Positions 34,694 to 47,969 are shown, counted from the first letter of the stretch. The stretch is DNA of 64,000 nt from Serendipita indica DSM 11827 (GCA_910890315.1 CAJVGD010000002.1:2108001-2172000); one strand, 5' to 3'. Numbers and translations are program-made. The notes: generated from the sequence alone by a model not told the origin.

Positions 34694-36622
34694 CTAGGCC
34701 GCATGGTGCTTTGGCATCGTGTACTTTATCATCTCTTCGAGAGCCTTTTGACCTTCTGCTGTCAATTGAGGCGCGCCAGAGGAAATATCGGGGTCAAAGT
34801 AGACCGGTTCAAAGGGTGTATTGTTCCTTTTCCTCTCGGCCGCAATGTCCCGCTGTTTCTGCTCTATCGCTTGCTTGATCTTGGTCGCCTCCGAGAACTC
34901 CTTGGAGAGCAGATTAGAGGTCACGCCTTCCCAAAGTCTTCGAGACTCGTTTGGAAGTTGTTCTTCGATTGGTCGGACTTGCTTGGGCACGACTGACAAT
35001 GCACTGAGGTCGATCAATAGTGTTGATTCCTATACGGGTCCGTCAGCGCTGTCAACAGTATACTTGTAGTCTCTCACGTCTCCTCCATTTTTCTTCCAAT
35101 TGATCGACTTTCGCCAACATCCATCAAATGTTGCCACGACTAGATCCTTTGGGACCTGCTTGACTTTGGTCCAAGCCTCTTGCTCGGGTCCAGGAGTGTA
35201 TTTGTAGATCACGCCCTCTACTAAGAATCTCGGCGCTCCAAGCCAAGGCTAAATTGCGTCAGAGAGGCTTGCCTCAGCCATCGAATGTACCTACCTCCTC
35301 CTTGTATTCAATTATCGCTCTCAACTGATCACCCTTTCCACCAGTGCAGGTAATTATCGTCTAAAAACAGGGTTGGTGAAAGTTATAGGAATCCCGGAAC
35401 ACGCACCGAATCAGTGATAGTAGCATAAAAAGATCCCCGAAGAATTCCATTGACACATGCGGTCGGGTGGGTGATCCAATAAGTTTCTCCCTCGCCGTGC
35501 CCTTTGGTGATGTTGACAAATATTCCCTTATTATGGGTTCCAGGGTGGACTTTGAGGGCAGTGCCTGTAACCCTTGCCGCAATCTGATCTACACCACACG
35601 CTTCGACACCCTTGTCAGGGCAGGCTATCTTGAAGCTGGAGATGGGAGGGTGATGAGAAACTTGTTCCGTCTACAGAAAGTATAAGATGAGCCGTGGAAA
35701 AAGCGGAAAGCGTACCAGGAAAAGAACACGAGTGTGACTCGATGGTTGGGTGTCCGGAGTGTCATCTCCATCAATAGTAGATGCAGCATAGCTAGATTCG
35801 GCACTAGATGCTGGTCGCTGAGGCAGGTTTGGCGAGCTCTCGGCATAATGGTGATCACTGAGCATATTCGGAGCCTTGATACTCTTGACGCTAAGACTCG
35901 CACTCGAGGGCGACTTGACACGGATGGCTGGTGTCGAGAGGGTTGTGATATGCGAATCAGGCTGATCGCTATCGTCCAAATGCCAACTGAATTCCGGAGG
36001 CTGCCTGGAATCCTTGCTTTTAAACGTGATGGCATTTATAGGGACATCATAATAGGCTCTAAAGTGTTCACCGAGAACACTGTTGTACGGCTTGCACACT
36101 TTGCCTTTCTATATGCCAAGTCAATTGACCGTGTGCGAGTGGAGCACGGAATAAGAAACGTACAATAAACTTGAGATCCTTGCTAAATGTAAAACGGAGG
36201 ACGCTCAGCATTCGCTCCAGGGGATCCTCGTGCTCGTTGATGCTGCAGAGACTTTAGATAGCGATCCAGCAGAGGCAAGCGCAACACGTACGCGGCGAAT
36301 AAATCGGGTCTGTCCAGATAACCCCAGTACTCTAAGTTGGGCACGGGCTCCATAAGAGACGCGGGGAGTGAGATTCGCCTGAAGTGCAGCGCTGTTAGCT
36401 CGTTCATCGTCCAACCGTGCGCGCCACGAACATAGCTGCGAGGTCCTTGACACCCAAGGAGCGCTTGACGAGTTGAATAATCATCTTCAACTTTCCTCCT
36501 TCATGGTCCCCTGAGTCTGGTACGGAGATCGGAGCACCTGGCGCGTCTGGGTCGTCTTGGGCGACCGTATCGGTCGACGATTTTGCAGCTGGATCAGAGA
36601 TGATGGACGAAGTAGCGGGCAT
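34694..36622 (-). CDS. Oxysterol-binding protein homologue (Osh/ORP)
   Basis: ORPs move sterols and phosphoinositides between membranes at contact sites. The family fingerprint EQVSHHPPIS is encoded on the minus strand at about 35635-35670, with KPYNSVLGEHFRAYYDV upstream, near 36050. The N-terminus reads MPATSSIISDPAAKSSTD ... KLKMIIQLVKRSLGVKDLAA, then ISLPASLMEPVPNLEYWGYL and, over an intron, INEHEDPLERMLSVLRFTFS. The C-terminus is RLWEGVTSNLLSKEFSEATK and FEPVYFDP. No PH or ankyrin domain, so this is a short ORP like yeast Kes1 or Osh6. A Ser-rich insert lies between the KPYN block and the HHPP block. Divergent from UBP14 across 1 kb. Confidence 0.88.
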
Positions 36623-37637
36623 TATATATGTAGAAAGTGCGAAATAATCGAGGACGAGACAAAGTCAAGGCGGACGGCAAGTTGTTCGTGGCACTGCTAT
36701 CCTCTCCACCCAAACCGCCCAAGCCGCAAAAGAGTCAAGAAGTGAGAGTTTGCAAGATATTCATGCCATTTTGAGGCTTGTAGCCGTCGTATTCGCACCA
36801 TACCGCCCTCCAACGTGCTTCAGCAATGCCAAACTCTTGTCGACGAAACTCATCATGGAATTGAAACAGGGCCTTGGTTGCATGTGGGAAAGTGGCTCAG
36901 GAGCATACTAGTTCGAGATGGTTTATTGGCACCCCTCTATTTGTGCACCGTTACCCTCGCCGTTCTCTGCAACTCACAGACCACTCATAGCAGTAAACTC
37001 GATACATAGAGCCGAATTAGTGCCGTTCATCGGATGTGCCGTTCATCAAAGACCATGTCCAGAACTCTCTGAGGGAGGCCTGTCATAGAACGGCTCCGGG
37101 CGCACAGAAAGAGTGATGATATCTCCATGCATTGCCGAATAAACCTGACATACTTGGTGAGTTTCAATGTTGGAAACCAATATTTGACAGTTCTACCTCC
37201 GCAAAGCGCCTGGAGGATATATCGCTACTTTCGAGGACAGGCACAACATTTCTCAGTCAACCGCCAGCAAAATCTTCATTTTCTTCCATCCTCAGTCTCT
37301 TCAGGGCGTTGTTAGCATTCGAGCCGTCAACGTTGGGTGAGGAAGAGAGAGACATTCATTACTGCCACCTAACCACTTGAACAACTTAAAGTAAGTATTT
37401 TTACTCTTCATGAACCCGGAGATACCCGTTCGCATTATGGTTTACCCGCCACGGCGTACCTTGCACCTCCTAGCGTCTCCTATCGTCTCGGCTCATTTGG
37501 AGGTCGCATGGACCGGTGTCATTATCGGCCCCGTGCTATTAGTAACAACTATCTGTAGCTACAGAACTTTCTCCCAGTCGATATGTATGATATCTATGCT
37601 CTAGATATGCACCATCTTGTTGCCCAGCGCTTACACC
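36623..37637. promoter_or_regulatory. 1-kb divergent intergenic region OSH/UBP14
   Basis: No gene found. A small direct repeat of gtgccgttcatc occurs at about 37020-37045. The UBP14 leader at the right end is ordinary. No TATA box is clear. Confidence 0.45.
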
Positions 37638-40413
37638 ATGGCTTGCCCTCATCTTCCACAACTGCAGTCGCTGCAACCACCACGTCTCTCTCAATCCGTA
37701 CACAGAGAAGAATGTACTCAATGCTTTGATAATCAGGCGCGTTGGAACGATCCATAGAGGATCTCTAGGCTGATTGTAAGCCAGGATATGGAAGGTGGCG
37801 TGGACGTCTGCCTGAGCTGCTTCAACGGAGGCTGTCCCAGTGAGGAAAGGCACCACTCGAGGAACCATCAGCAACGATCTGGCCATCCGTTTACGCTCAA
37901 CATTCGTAGACGCCCCAAGCCCACGATCAAACGCGTAAGTCGCATCACATGCTGTACTCTACGGATTAAAACATACTTTCAAAGGACGACGGGGCTGAAC
38001 CTCCAGCAAAACGACTGGCAATCCAAGAGGAACGAGAGGAGGACAAGTATAACCACTCTGCAGAGCTCAAATGCTGGCTTTGTGATCCACAAAATGGTAG
38101 TATAGTATCTGGAGCTCTTGATAATGGCAAAGTGAGCAGCCCACAGAGTTTCGAACGAGGCGGCTGACTGAGCCCCTTAGGGCGCGGAACTTAAAAATGC
38201 TATCATGACATCGTTATCGTCTGCTCGGCAATCTGAAGTGAAATCTTGGGAAGAAGATATTGAAGCGTGCGAGCATACGCTCACGCTCCACCAACCAGAC
38301 TCGCATCCCATTCCCGCCGAGGGCTTGGCACAGTGCTCCAAATGCGATCTCAAGGAGAATCTCTGGCTCTGCCTCGCTTGCGGCAATCTGGGCTGCGGAA
38401 GAGCCCAGTTCGGTGGTGTCAGCGGCAATGGACACGCTTTGCTTCACTACAACGAGAGTGGTCATGCCCCTGCTGTCAAATTGGGAACCATCACACCCGA
38501 AGGGACTGCAGACGTATACTGCTACAAATGTGACGACTCCAAGATGGATCTTGAATTGGCGGCACATCTCGCGACCTTTGGCATCAACGTGGCAACTCAG
38601 CAAAAGACTGAGAAGACCATGACAGAGCTTGTAGGTCACAAGCTACACACTGAACTCTACTGATTCCACCTAGCAAATCGACCAAAACTTCAACTACGAG
38701 TTCAGCGTGACTGATGAAAACGGCAAACCATTTGAACCGCTCTTCGGTCCAGGTTTGACTGGCTTACAAAACCTTGGAAACAGGTAAGCACTAGTGACCG
38801 GGCAAGGTTATTCACTCATCCGTTGCAGTTGCTACATGGCCTCTGTGCTTCAATCCTTGTTCGCTCTCGACCCATTCAAGGCGGCTTACCGCGGAGATCA
38901 TGTCAACACTTGCGGTGAACCACTTCCTGCATCATGCATACTCTGCCAACTTCACAAGATGCACGATGGACTTCTTTCTGGTCGGTACTCTATCCCGCGG
39001 GCAAATCTCCCACAAGACGAGCCTCCCAAGTCTAATGAGCCGGTCTTCCAAAACGGTTTGCGCCCTTCCATGTTCAAGGCGCTCATCGGAAAAGGACATC
39101 CAGAGTTTGCCACAATGCGACAGCAGGACGCCGAAGAGTTTATGACGTACCTCTTCAAGGTAATCCGGACTGATGCAAAGAAACGTGGTATACCAGAGAA
39201 GAATACGCCCCCCGAGTCGTTCAAGTTTGGGATGGAGCAGCGGCTGCAATGCCAGCGGTGCCAGAAAGTTCGATACAAGGTCGATAGCCACGATTCGGTC
39301 AGTCTCGCAATACCAGCGAACAAAGTGACCAAGATCCCGAGCGATGAAAATGAGGAACCGAAAGAAGACTGGGAACCAGTCGAACTGGAATCATGTCTCC
39401 GGATCTTTACGGGTGGTGACGGTCTCGAGTACAAGTGTCCGTCTTGTAAAGAGACAGTTACGGCATCCAAGCAGACAAGGTTTGCCACCTTCCCGGATAT
39501 CCTCGCAGTCCACGCGAAAAAGTTCCAACTCGTAAACTGGGTGCCAACCAAACTTCGTGAGTATGTCTTTCGCACCTGAGCCACGACTAATGCACAGCCA
39601 GCCATTCCCCTCCTTGTAAACGACTTTCTTATTCTCGACGAATACGTGGGCAAAGGACTTCAACAGGGCGAACAAGAGTTGCCGAACGATGGGGAAACTG
39701 GTGCTAGTACGTATATCTGTCGTATTTTGTATAAATAATGACGGTTATGAAGCCTCGACTGAACCAGAGGTGGACGCAGAAGCCTTGGCGCAGCTCGAGG
39801 GGTTAGGCTTCCCAACCACGCGCTGCAAGAGAGCCCTCCTAGCGAATCAAATGAACGCCGAGGCGGCCGTTCAATGGATCTTTGAGCACATGGATGACCC
39901 AGATATCGATGCGCCACTTGCTCCTGCAGCCTCGCAAGCAGCTCCAGCAGATCCTGGGATGATTTCGATGCTCCAAGACATGGGCTTCACTTCTGCTCAG
40001 GCATCAAAAGCATTGCGTGAAACGGTAAGTTTCCTGATTTGAGGAATCAAAAACAGGTTTCTGATATATCCACATAGGGTGGCGATATGGAACGTGCAGT
40101 GGAATGGCTCTTCAGTCATCCAGACGATATGGGCGACGTCGAAGCGCCCGGAGAGAGTGCGCCTACACAAGAGTCTGTAACAAAGGACTACGGAGGCTCG
40201 GGTACGCTACCAGCCCGTTACAGACTAAAGGCGTTTGTATCGCACAAGGGCCCGAGCGTACATTCTGGACACTATGTCGCACACATTCGACTCGATTTGC
40301 CTGATGGAGAGAAATGGGTTCTATTCAACGATGAGAAGGTTGTCAAGGCAGATGAAGAAAGTGTAGATGCGCTCAAGCCTCTGGCATACTTGTACATCTT
40401 CGAGAGGGTTTAG
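37638..40413 (+). CDS. UBP14: Ubiquitin-specific protease of the USP5/Ubp14 type
   Basis: Disassembles free polyubiquitin chains. All expected domains are present: MACPHLPQLQ and the cryptic zinc finger ECTQCFDNQ / DVCLSCFNGGC / SGHPFTLNIRRRPKP; ZnF-UBP with CSKCDLKENLWLCLACGNLG, CGRAQFGG and HALLHYNESGH; USP Cys box GLTGLQNLGNSCYMASVLQS; RQQDAEEFMTYL; CQRCQKVRY; two UBA domains (LAQLEGLGFPTTRCKRAL and ISMLQDMGFTSAQASKAL) between the halves of the protease; and the His box GPSVHSGHYVAHIRLD with LFNDEKV. Start MACPHL at 37638 is needed for the N-terminal finger. Intron 1 (37737-37784) seems to use a GC donor. Introns at 38105-38180, 38644-38673, 38784-38827 and others follow; the third is short and its borders are approximate. 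No inactivating change seen. Confidence 0.93.
37737..37784 (+). other. Probable GC-AG intron in UBP14
   Basis: cag/gcgcgt ... ccag/gatatg gives ECTQCFDNQDMEGGVDVCLS, with family spacing between CFD and DVCL. A GT alternative (gttgga, acceptor ggaag) keeps the frame but is two residues shorter in that interval. Confidence 0.55.
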
Positions 40414-40613
40414 GAGCGAGATGACTGTAAGCAGAAGTGTATATACGAGCATCTACGACCACCATTGCTAAGATTATCCCTTTGCTCATTTCAAGACAAA
40501 TTCACATTCCAACTTATGTGCGCTAAGATGCTTAGTAAGGATATAAGTAAAAATACACAGCTTCTGCAAGATTGTAGCAAGGTCCCTGTTCGGAAAGTAA
40601 ATAAAAAGCGCGT

Positions 40614-41595
40614 CTATGCCGAATAGTTGTCGAGTTTTGATGCCTTCAAAAGTAGATATCCGGGGTGAAGGACATTAAAGGTATAGGTGCAAACTGTAAT
40701 CGGCATCCCGTCCAGCCAGTTGAAAAGGGCTTGATTGGTTATAATACTGCCTGACCAACCATCCAGCAACTCGGCCGTCCTGTACGAGCTTCGTACGAGC
40801 ATGAAGAGGGTATTGATGACAAGACCAATCAACATGAGTTTGGTGCCCTTGTCGAGTGCCGAGCGGCCATTCGCCTTTTCGTCAAACGACTCAAAGCTTC
40901 CATCCTTGGCAGGAATTGCCCTTACAGGCTTGTTGAGGATGAAGCGAGTGATAAATTCGGCTCCGAGCAAAGAGTAAATGACAATAGCGACTTGAGATGA
41001 TTAGCATATGCACAATCACACAAACAGTCGGCTCACTCATTTGGGCTATGATGCCGTAAAGCATGATCTTTGCTCCAGGGTCCGCATCTTCGTGTCTAGA
41101 GGCCAGACCACTAGCCTTAGCGCCGCCAATCGCCTGTACGACCAAAGAGACGACGTCGAAGGTGACGAAGATGATCAAATCTTGTATGAACGATTAGATT
41201 GACCTGATTTTTCATGTAGAAGCATACTCACACCATCGCGGCGTTAGCCAACTATATTGAGAGCCCACTTTCTTGATGATCAAACCCAGGATAGTAAAGT
41301 TGGCTGCGGACATGAAGGAAGGACTGATGATAGTAGAGCTGATCTGCATGAGGAAAGGGTCCAGGAGAGGAGGGTTTCTCGAACTCCATAAACGTCCTGA
41401 CCATCCGATGACCTCCCCTACATTTGCAAGGACCATGGTTGGAATCATCCACCATGTTCGCCACTTGATAGCTTCCCCAAGGTGGAGAACGCCAGAGATG
41501 GCAAAAAGGGCGATGAAGACGATGCAAACGGCCTCTGTCGGAACGTAGCCGTATGGTGACTGGACTGTTTCTGGAAGAGTGCTGTTGGACGACAT
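40614..41595 (-). CDS. RTA1-like lipid-translocating exporter
   Basis: Seven-pass fungal membrane protein of the RTA1 family (yeast Rta1, Rsb1), linked to sphingoid-base export and resistance to 7-aminocholesterol. Starts MSSNSTLPETVQSPYGYVPT, with helices EAVCIVFIALFAISGVLHLG and WWMIPTMVLANVGEVIGWSG, the loop NPPLLDPFLMQISSTIISPS, FMSAANFTILGLII, then IIFVTFDVVSLVVQAIGG, LMLIGLVINTLFMLVRSSYR and a last block with ITVCTYTFNVLHPGYLLL. Three or four short introns. Length about 300 residues, typical. Tail-to-tail with UBP14 (200 bp). Confidence 0.9.
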
Positions 41596-43050
41596 GATTG
41601 ATTGGGGAGGAGGGGGTTGTCGTATCGTCTTTCGACTTTGTAGCCGTATTTATGCTCGCCGATGACCTACGCTTGTTGTGGCTTAGTGGGTGCGACCGAA
41701 ACCCGAGCGCTCGAAAAGCTGTTCGCGAGGTCGCAGTAAGATAACCGCAGTCATAGACAATTAGAAGATCGAATACAGATAGCTCATTATGGCTTATTTG
41801 AACTACTTGCGGTCATCTTGAAGGACTGCGCACTTTAGCGTCCAATTCTTCGAATCTTTGGGCGGTGAACGATACCCGATGATTCCTTTAAAGCTTTGTA
41901 TAGTTCATTCGGGGTGCGAATGGCGCTGGTGTGCTGACAGCAATCTCTGAACTGGAACGCGTCCTTCAGGGTCCAAAGACAGGATTGTGCCAAGACGACC
42001 AGTTATGAAGAAACTAATTGGAGGGTGATATTCGAGACGAGTGAGTGAAAGGGGGTAATGATGAGTACATAAAGGTTGAACCACTCGTCACCCATTCCGT
42101 TTGTTGAAGATAGCCAATAAGGCGCTTGCAGTGCATCAAGCATACAGGATATGATTGCTTCAGAGAATATTTATGCTCAGAGACGCTGGACTGGTGGAAT
42201 GTAGGGCTTCCCTACCGACATAAACCCCTCATTGCAGCCGATTTCTAGACACAGGTACGCCAATAGAGTCTTCTATTCTTGTCGCAAGTCCCTCCTGATC
42301 GCGACGGTAGCACACCACCTCAGACCTTGACTTCTCATGTGGAAAAAAAAAGCAAGGAACGAAGAATGTCTCTGAAATTTGTCGGCATTGGACACAACAT
42401 ACACAGGGGTACCTGGATGGACGACCTCTCACACGACTCAATACGACGAGCGGCCAAGTGATCGCCAAAGGCTCCAATGGAAGTACCGACTAGATTCCAC
42501 TAATCGTACACGATGCCATTCAATGCTCCGAGAAACCGACATCGCAGCGAGCAGGGATTTCCGACATTCATACGCAGACCTCTTCTCAGGAAGTGCTCCC
42601 GATTCGTCCGGAATTTCGACTGGATGTCGGAGAGATGACACATGACCATCGCTACAACTCGGTGAAACCAAGAATCATGCAAGAAGAGCCCACAAACTTA
42701 GAACATTGCGTGACACTCGTGCTAATTGTGCGTCTCGCTCGCCACCAAGCTACGCATCTCCAGGCCACTTGCGAGCGCTGTCTACGCCCATTGTACACAG
42801 TAGGTTCTTGGACAATTGCCCTATCCCCTCGTTGTGGGTGCTGGCCGTGATTGACGGTGTTATGATAGCGTGCGAACACAATTACCCAACCAGACAGTGA
42901 ACCGGCCCGCATATCATAGCTCAAAGCTGGTGAGCAACCGCTCCGGCGACGCGCCCGTCGTTTCTCCGCCAAAGGAATCTCCGCGTGGTATAAAGGTCGA
43001 TTCCTTAGCCTACCCACGCATCGAAATTGGTTCCATCACTCTCCTTTGCC
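41596..43050. promoter_or_regulatory. 1.45-kb divergent region RTA1/GH74 with GH74 TATA box
   Basis: No gene supported; short ORFs on both strands show no family features. A TATA box (gtataaagg, about 42988-42996) sits about 60 bp before the GH74 start, as expected for a highly inducible secreted hydrolase. Confidence 0.5.
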
Positions 43051-46000
43051 ATGAAATTTGGCCTGTCTGTTGCCACTCTCCTCGTGGCTATCGCCGGTTC
43101 CGCAAATGCGGTCGCGGAATGGGGCCAGGTACGTTCCTCATCCGGAGGCCTCTCGAGGTTACAACTCAACTCTCTTCAGTGCGGAGGTCTCAACTATAGC
43201 GGAAGCACGAGTATGTGTATGATTGCGCGGCTAAGACGTGACCTCATTGGTCCTCAGCTTGCGACGCTGGACTAACTTGCGTCTACTCAAATGACTGTAT
43301 GTGATGAACCAACGCCTATACTCGTAGCTAAATATGTTATAGGGTACTCTCAATGCTTGCGGGTAATATCATCTCGCAAGCTCTCTCAGGATGCTTACAT
43401 GGAACACAGGTTACCACAACGAGTTCTTCGTCTCGTACGAGCTCCTCTAGCTCATCTTCGACGCGCATTTCCTCCAGTAGTTCGTCGACGCGAGTTTCTT
43501 CAAGTTCTTCGTCGACTCGCGTTTCCTCCAGCTCTTCTTCAAGCTCTTCAACCCGAGTCAGCTCAACATCAACATCTTCCTCTTCTTCTAGTACCCCATC
43601 TACGACTGGTGCTGTCACCTCTGAAGCACAAACATGGAAGAACGCCGTGATTGGGGGTGCGTAATTCAATCGAGATGGCAAGCCATCATCTAAACCTCTC
43701 CCTAGCTGGCGGCTTCGTTCCAGGAATTGTATTCAATCCCACCAAGAAGGGTCTCGCCTACCTTCGCACAGACATTGGTGGCGTATACCGCCTGAATACC
43801 GCAGACGATAGCTGGATCCCGCTCACCGACTATGCTGGTCATGTAGACTGGCACGATTGGGGCGCGGATGCTCTGGCGACGGATGTTCGTGTCCTCTTTT
43901 GCCGATGATTGATTCCTTACACTTGTTTAGCCTGTTGACCCGAACAACCTATACGTGGCTGTTGGCCTGTACACAAACTCCTGGGATCCTGACAATGGCA
44001 ATATCATCAAATCGACCGATCAAGGTGCGACGTGGTCAAAGATTTACACCTTCCCATTCAAGGTATGCAGCCACGAGATGATTATGCTTTTCTAAGGCTC
44101 ATGAATCGAAGATTGGTGGAAATATGCCTGGACGCGGAATGGGGGAGGTAAAATCGGAGATTACAATGACGATTCTTGTTCTAACTCGCAGTAGCGTCTA
44201 GTTATCGACCCGAACAACAACAAAGTTCTCTTCTTTGGTGCCCGATCTGGTAATGGCCTCTGGAAGTCCACTGACGCTGGTGTGACATGGTCAAAGATTT
44301 CTGCTTTCCCAGATGCTGGAACGGTACGAAACTGCACTCTTTGCTGCGATGGAGCTTATCATATTTTAGTACATTCCTAATCCATCCGACAGCACTGGTT
44401 ATAATTCAGACAAAGTAGGATTGACGTGGATAACATTCGATCCCTCCTCAAAGACGGCCAGTGGCACGAGTCGCATCTTTGTGGGTGTTGCCAGTCTGGG
44501 CGTCGCAAACGTCTATCAAACGACAAACGGTGGTACATCGTGGACGGCCCTTCCTATTTTCAACAGCGCCTTCATCCCCCACCGAGGTGTCTTGTCGCCA
44601 TCCGAGGGAAGTCTCTATGTGTCCTTTGCGAACGGTGCGGGTCCTTATGATGGGAGTGCCGGACGCGTTGGCAAGTATAACATTGCCGCTGGTACATGGA
44701 AAGACGTTACACCGGCCCAAGCCATTACGGATGGCACTTATGGCTTTGGCGGTCTCACAGTTGATCTTCAAAAGCCTGGAACGGTCATGGTTGCTGCTCT
44801 GAACCAGTGGTGGCCCGATGCGAATATCTACCGCTCGCTCGACGGTGGTTCCACTTGGTCCCCAATCTGGGAGTGGAACGGATACCCTACTATCAACCGC
44901 TACTTTGGTGTCGATGTCTCGCTTTCTCCGTACTTGAGTGGACCCCTAGGTAATCAAGACGTCTCGCAGAAATTGGTCGGCTGGATGATTGAGGCTCTCG
45001 CTATCGGTAAGTCATATGTGGATATGGCACAGCTCAACTTCTTATCGATGGCTAGATCCATTCGACTCCAACCACTGGCTCTACGGCACTGGTGCAACCG
45101 TCAATGGAGGTCGCAACTTATTGAACTGGGACACTGTCCACAACGTTACCATCAAGTCCTACGCTGCTGGTATTGAAGAAACCGCTGTTCTTGGTCTCAT
45201 TTCGCCACCTTCTGGAACCGCTCACCTCTTGTCCGTCGTCGGAGACATTGGAGGTTCGTACATTATTAAATACGGCGGCTAGTTCGCTGAAATCTTCTAG
45301 GTTTCATGCACACTAGCTTGAGCACTCCTGGAAAGGTGTTCGCTACCCCGACGTATGGTACTACGACTAGCATTGACTACGCTGGAAATAAGCCAAGCCA
45401 GATTGTTCGTGTCGGAAATGTCGATGCAGATACGAACCCTCAGATTGCTCTTTCTAACGACTATGGAGCGACTTGGTTTGCCAACTATGCGGCACCTGCT
45501 CCTTCTGCCACACCTGGATATGCAGGAGGTAACATTGCCTATTCCGCTAATGGAGACACGCTCCTCTGGTCAACCCCAAGCAAGGGTGTCCTCCGCTCTC
45601 CCAATCAGGGCGCCTTTAGTCCTGTTGCTGCCCTTCCGGCTGGAGCTGTCATCGCTTCCGACAAGGTGAGGCTCATAATCGTGCTCGGAATGAGTATCTG
45701 ATGGATATTAGGTTGACGGAACCGCTCTCTATGCTGCTTCTGGTTCCAACTTTTACTGGTCAGCTGATACGGGTGCTACATGGACGACTGTGGCCGTGAG
45801 CGGCTTGGGCACCGCCAACTGGATCGCCGTCAACCCCTACAAGGCCGCTGATCTTTGGGTTAGCAGCACGACTGGTGTCTTCCGCTCGACCAACGGTGGC
45901 AAGACGTTCACCAAGCTTCCTCTCGTTACTGCTGCTTGGAGAATCGCTCTCGGTGCGCCTAAGACGGCTGGTGGAACCCCAGCTCTCTTCATCGCTGGAA

Positions 46001-46232
46001 CTGTCAATGGCCTCTCGACTGTCTACCGCTCTGACGACCAGAGCAACTGGATCCGCATCAGCGATGCTCAAAACGGCTTTGGAAACATGGCCTCTGTCAT
46101 CTTGGCTGGTGACACCAGAATCTACAAGAGGGTGTACATTGGAACCAACGGACGGTATGTCTCAAATCCGTGGCAGAGGCGCGAACTGACCATTCTCGCA
46201 GTGGTATCTTCTATAACAGCAACGCGGTATAA
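43051..46232 (+). CDS. GH74 xyloglucanase with N-terminal CBM1
   Basis: Secreted enzyme acting on xyloglucan. Signal peptide [23 protein letters not shown]1 cellulose-binding module spread over three or four tiny exons (EWGQ / [10 protein letters not shown] / [13 protein letters not shown] / WYSQCL, giving the four Cys); a Ser-rich linker of about 85 residues built from SSSSTRVSS-type units (43415-43610); then a two-propeller GH74 domain. Repeated Asp-box-like units are seen: [69 protein letters not shown] and [25 protein letters not shown] and [12 protein letters not shown] carry a likely catalytic Asp; the second is near [13 protein letters not shown]. The end is GIFYNSNAV. About twelve introns. 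Neighbouring RTA1 is divergent. Confidence 0.93.
43415..43610 (+). repeat. Ser-rich linker minisatellite in GH74
   Basis: Repeated units of about 30-36 bp coding for S(n)-TRVSS or TRISS, separated by runs of TCG/TCT/TCC/AGC serine codons. Units differ mostly in codon choice, so amino-acid sequence is conserved beyond the DNA. Confidence 0.7.
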
Positions 46233-46384
46233 CTACCATATGTTTGCGTCCATTCATTCTCGCTCATTCCCTTGACAAGTCCCCTCATTTTGTAAAAACG
46301 CTCGTTTTTAGAATCCGACCTTGTTACACAGCAGACCAAAAATAAGAGTCCATTCAAATAAAAAGCGAGATACAACAACCCAAA

Positions 46385-47969
46385 TCACGTTTGGCCATCT
46401 ATCCGTGGCGGCCTTTCCCTGTGCGACGATAACGGTGAGGGTCTGGATCGTGGTAGCTCATCAGAATTTCCCGTCAACCTCGTCCGTTCATCTGCATCGT
46501 AGTCTTCTTCATCTTCTCTGAGCCTCTCCATTCGAACGGCACCATCCTCTTCGGAAAAGGCGACAGAGTGCGTACGTTGAGGTCCGTGCGGTGCACGATT
46601 GATGCTACCACGTCGAGAGTGCCCTCCGTGGAAGGCCACACCGGTCGATGGAGGCCAGCCATCCTGCGACAGATTACCAGAGATGCTCATGCGGGGTAGC
46701 ATAACCCCTGTTTCGAGCGCGGCGCTTGCCAACGGCTCGTGGTCGGTTACCAATGGCGGAGGCTCTGGGATACGAGAAATGTTGAGTAGGTGAACGCCGA
46801 GGAATGTTACGACAAATCCAGCTAGGAGGGTAAAGGTCGTGGTACTATTGGCGGTGTTGAAACCCTGGAACAGGATTGTTGAAGCGATAATAACGCTGGT
46901 CGTAAATGTAACAAAATAAGTTGGGTTGACCCTGAGGCACACGTCAGTTTCATCATGCGGGAGACGATGGGAGGGCAACCGTACACATTGGTCGAAAAGG
47001 TTGCTAGAGCCTTGTTGAAGAAGTTCATCTGGACCAAGATGCAGACTGCGACGACGATGCCGAACACGTAGGTGCTCGGATGGGTGAGCTGATTGTTGCC
47101 AGCGAAGGTGAGCTTTAGAGCGATGCCAAAGCCTTTGATAGCCATGATGGACATGGATCCAACCAGTGAACAGATGGAGATGTACACGAGTGGAATGCGT
47201 TTTCCATAGGTCGGTGCCACCCAATAAATCATGAAGAGAGAAAAGACGAGAACCGTGAATGAGTAGAGCAGGAAGCCTATATATGATCAGAAACATGAAG
47301 AATTCGATGCAGGGTTTACATACCCGGTTGGATAGCGTACTGAAGGATTTCGTCCACAGTCTGAATGTCCTTATCCGCTGGTGCGTGCAGGATAATAATC
47401 ACGGAACCGACAATGCATAATGCACACCCTACTCGACCGATTGGACCCAGTTCTTCTTTGAGGAATAGCGAAGCAAGAATGGCACTTGGACCGGCGTTAG
47501 CGTGTACGTAGGTAATGGGCCTCTGTCGTACCCAATGATGACGCTCAGGGATCCAATAGGTGTTACCAGAATCGGAGGAGCAAATGCGTATGCCGCAAAG
47601 TTTGCAACTGGAAGAGAGTGTCAACGGTCGGCAAAACTGCATCAGAGATTTGGATCGTACGTTCGCCGCTGACCACTAGAATCTGGTAAGTACGTGCTAA
47701 ATATAAATTGGTGAAAACTGATCTCACTTAGAATCATTCCGGCCCACCACAGGGGGTTCTGTAAATAGCGGTATTCGCTCGCATCTTCGTATCCAGCGCT
47801 GAGTCGAGCGGCTGCAGTGAGACCCTGCGTAGTATCGTTTATTAGCCATTATTTGATATTTTGTAGCCATTCCCGAATTTCCTACCTTTTTCGTGACGAC
47901 AAAGCTGGCTCCGATGGCAAACGTCCCCGAGATTGCGAGCGCAAGTCCTATATATTTTTCGTCCACCAT
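46385..47969 (-). CDS. NIPA-type magnesium transporter
   Basis: DMT-superfamily membrane protein of the NIPA family (Mg transport in animals). The start MVDEKYIGLALAISGTFAIG ASFVVTKK (break added) joins over an intron to GLTAAARLSAGYEDASEYRY LQNPLWWAGMIL, then NFAAYAFAPPILVTPIGSLS, ILASLFLKEELGPIGRVGCA, IVGSVIIILHAPADKDIQTV, PLVYISICSLVGSMSIMAIK, NFFNKALATFSTNVVNPTYF and VTFTTSVIIASTILFQGFNT, about nine membrane helices. The C-terminal ~130 residues are hydrophilic and disordered, ending PPRIDGQT. Several introns. Convergent with GH74 (152 bp) and divergent from helicase A (181 bp). Confidence 0.9.

Noticed and set aside
36623-37637. Small ORFs between the ORP and UBP14 genes
   Set aside because: Short, overlapping on both strands and without recognisable content.
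41596-43050. Hidden gene between RTA1 and GH74
   Set aside because: Many 60-120 codon frames on both strands, but none with family motifs or consistent splice joins.
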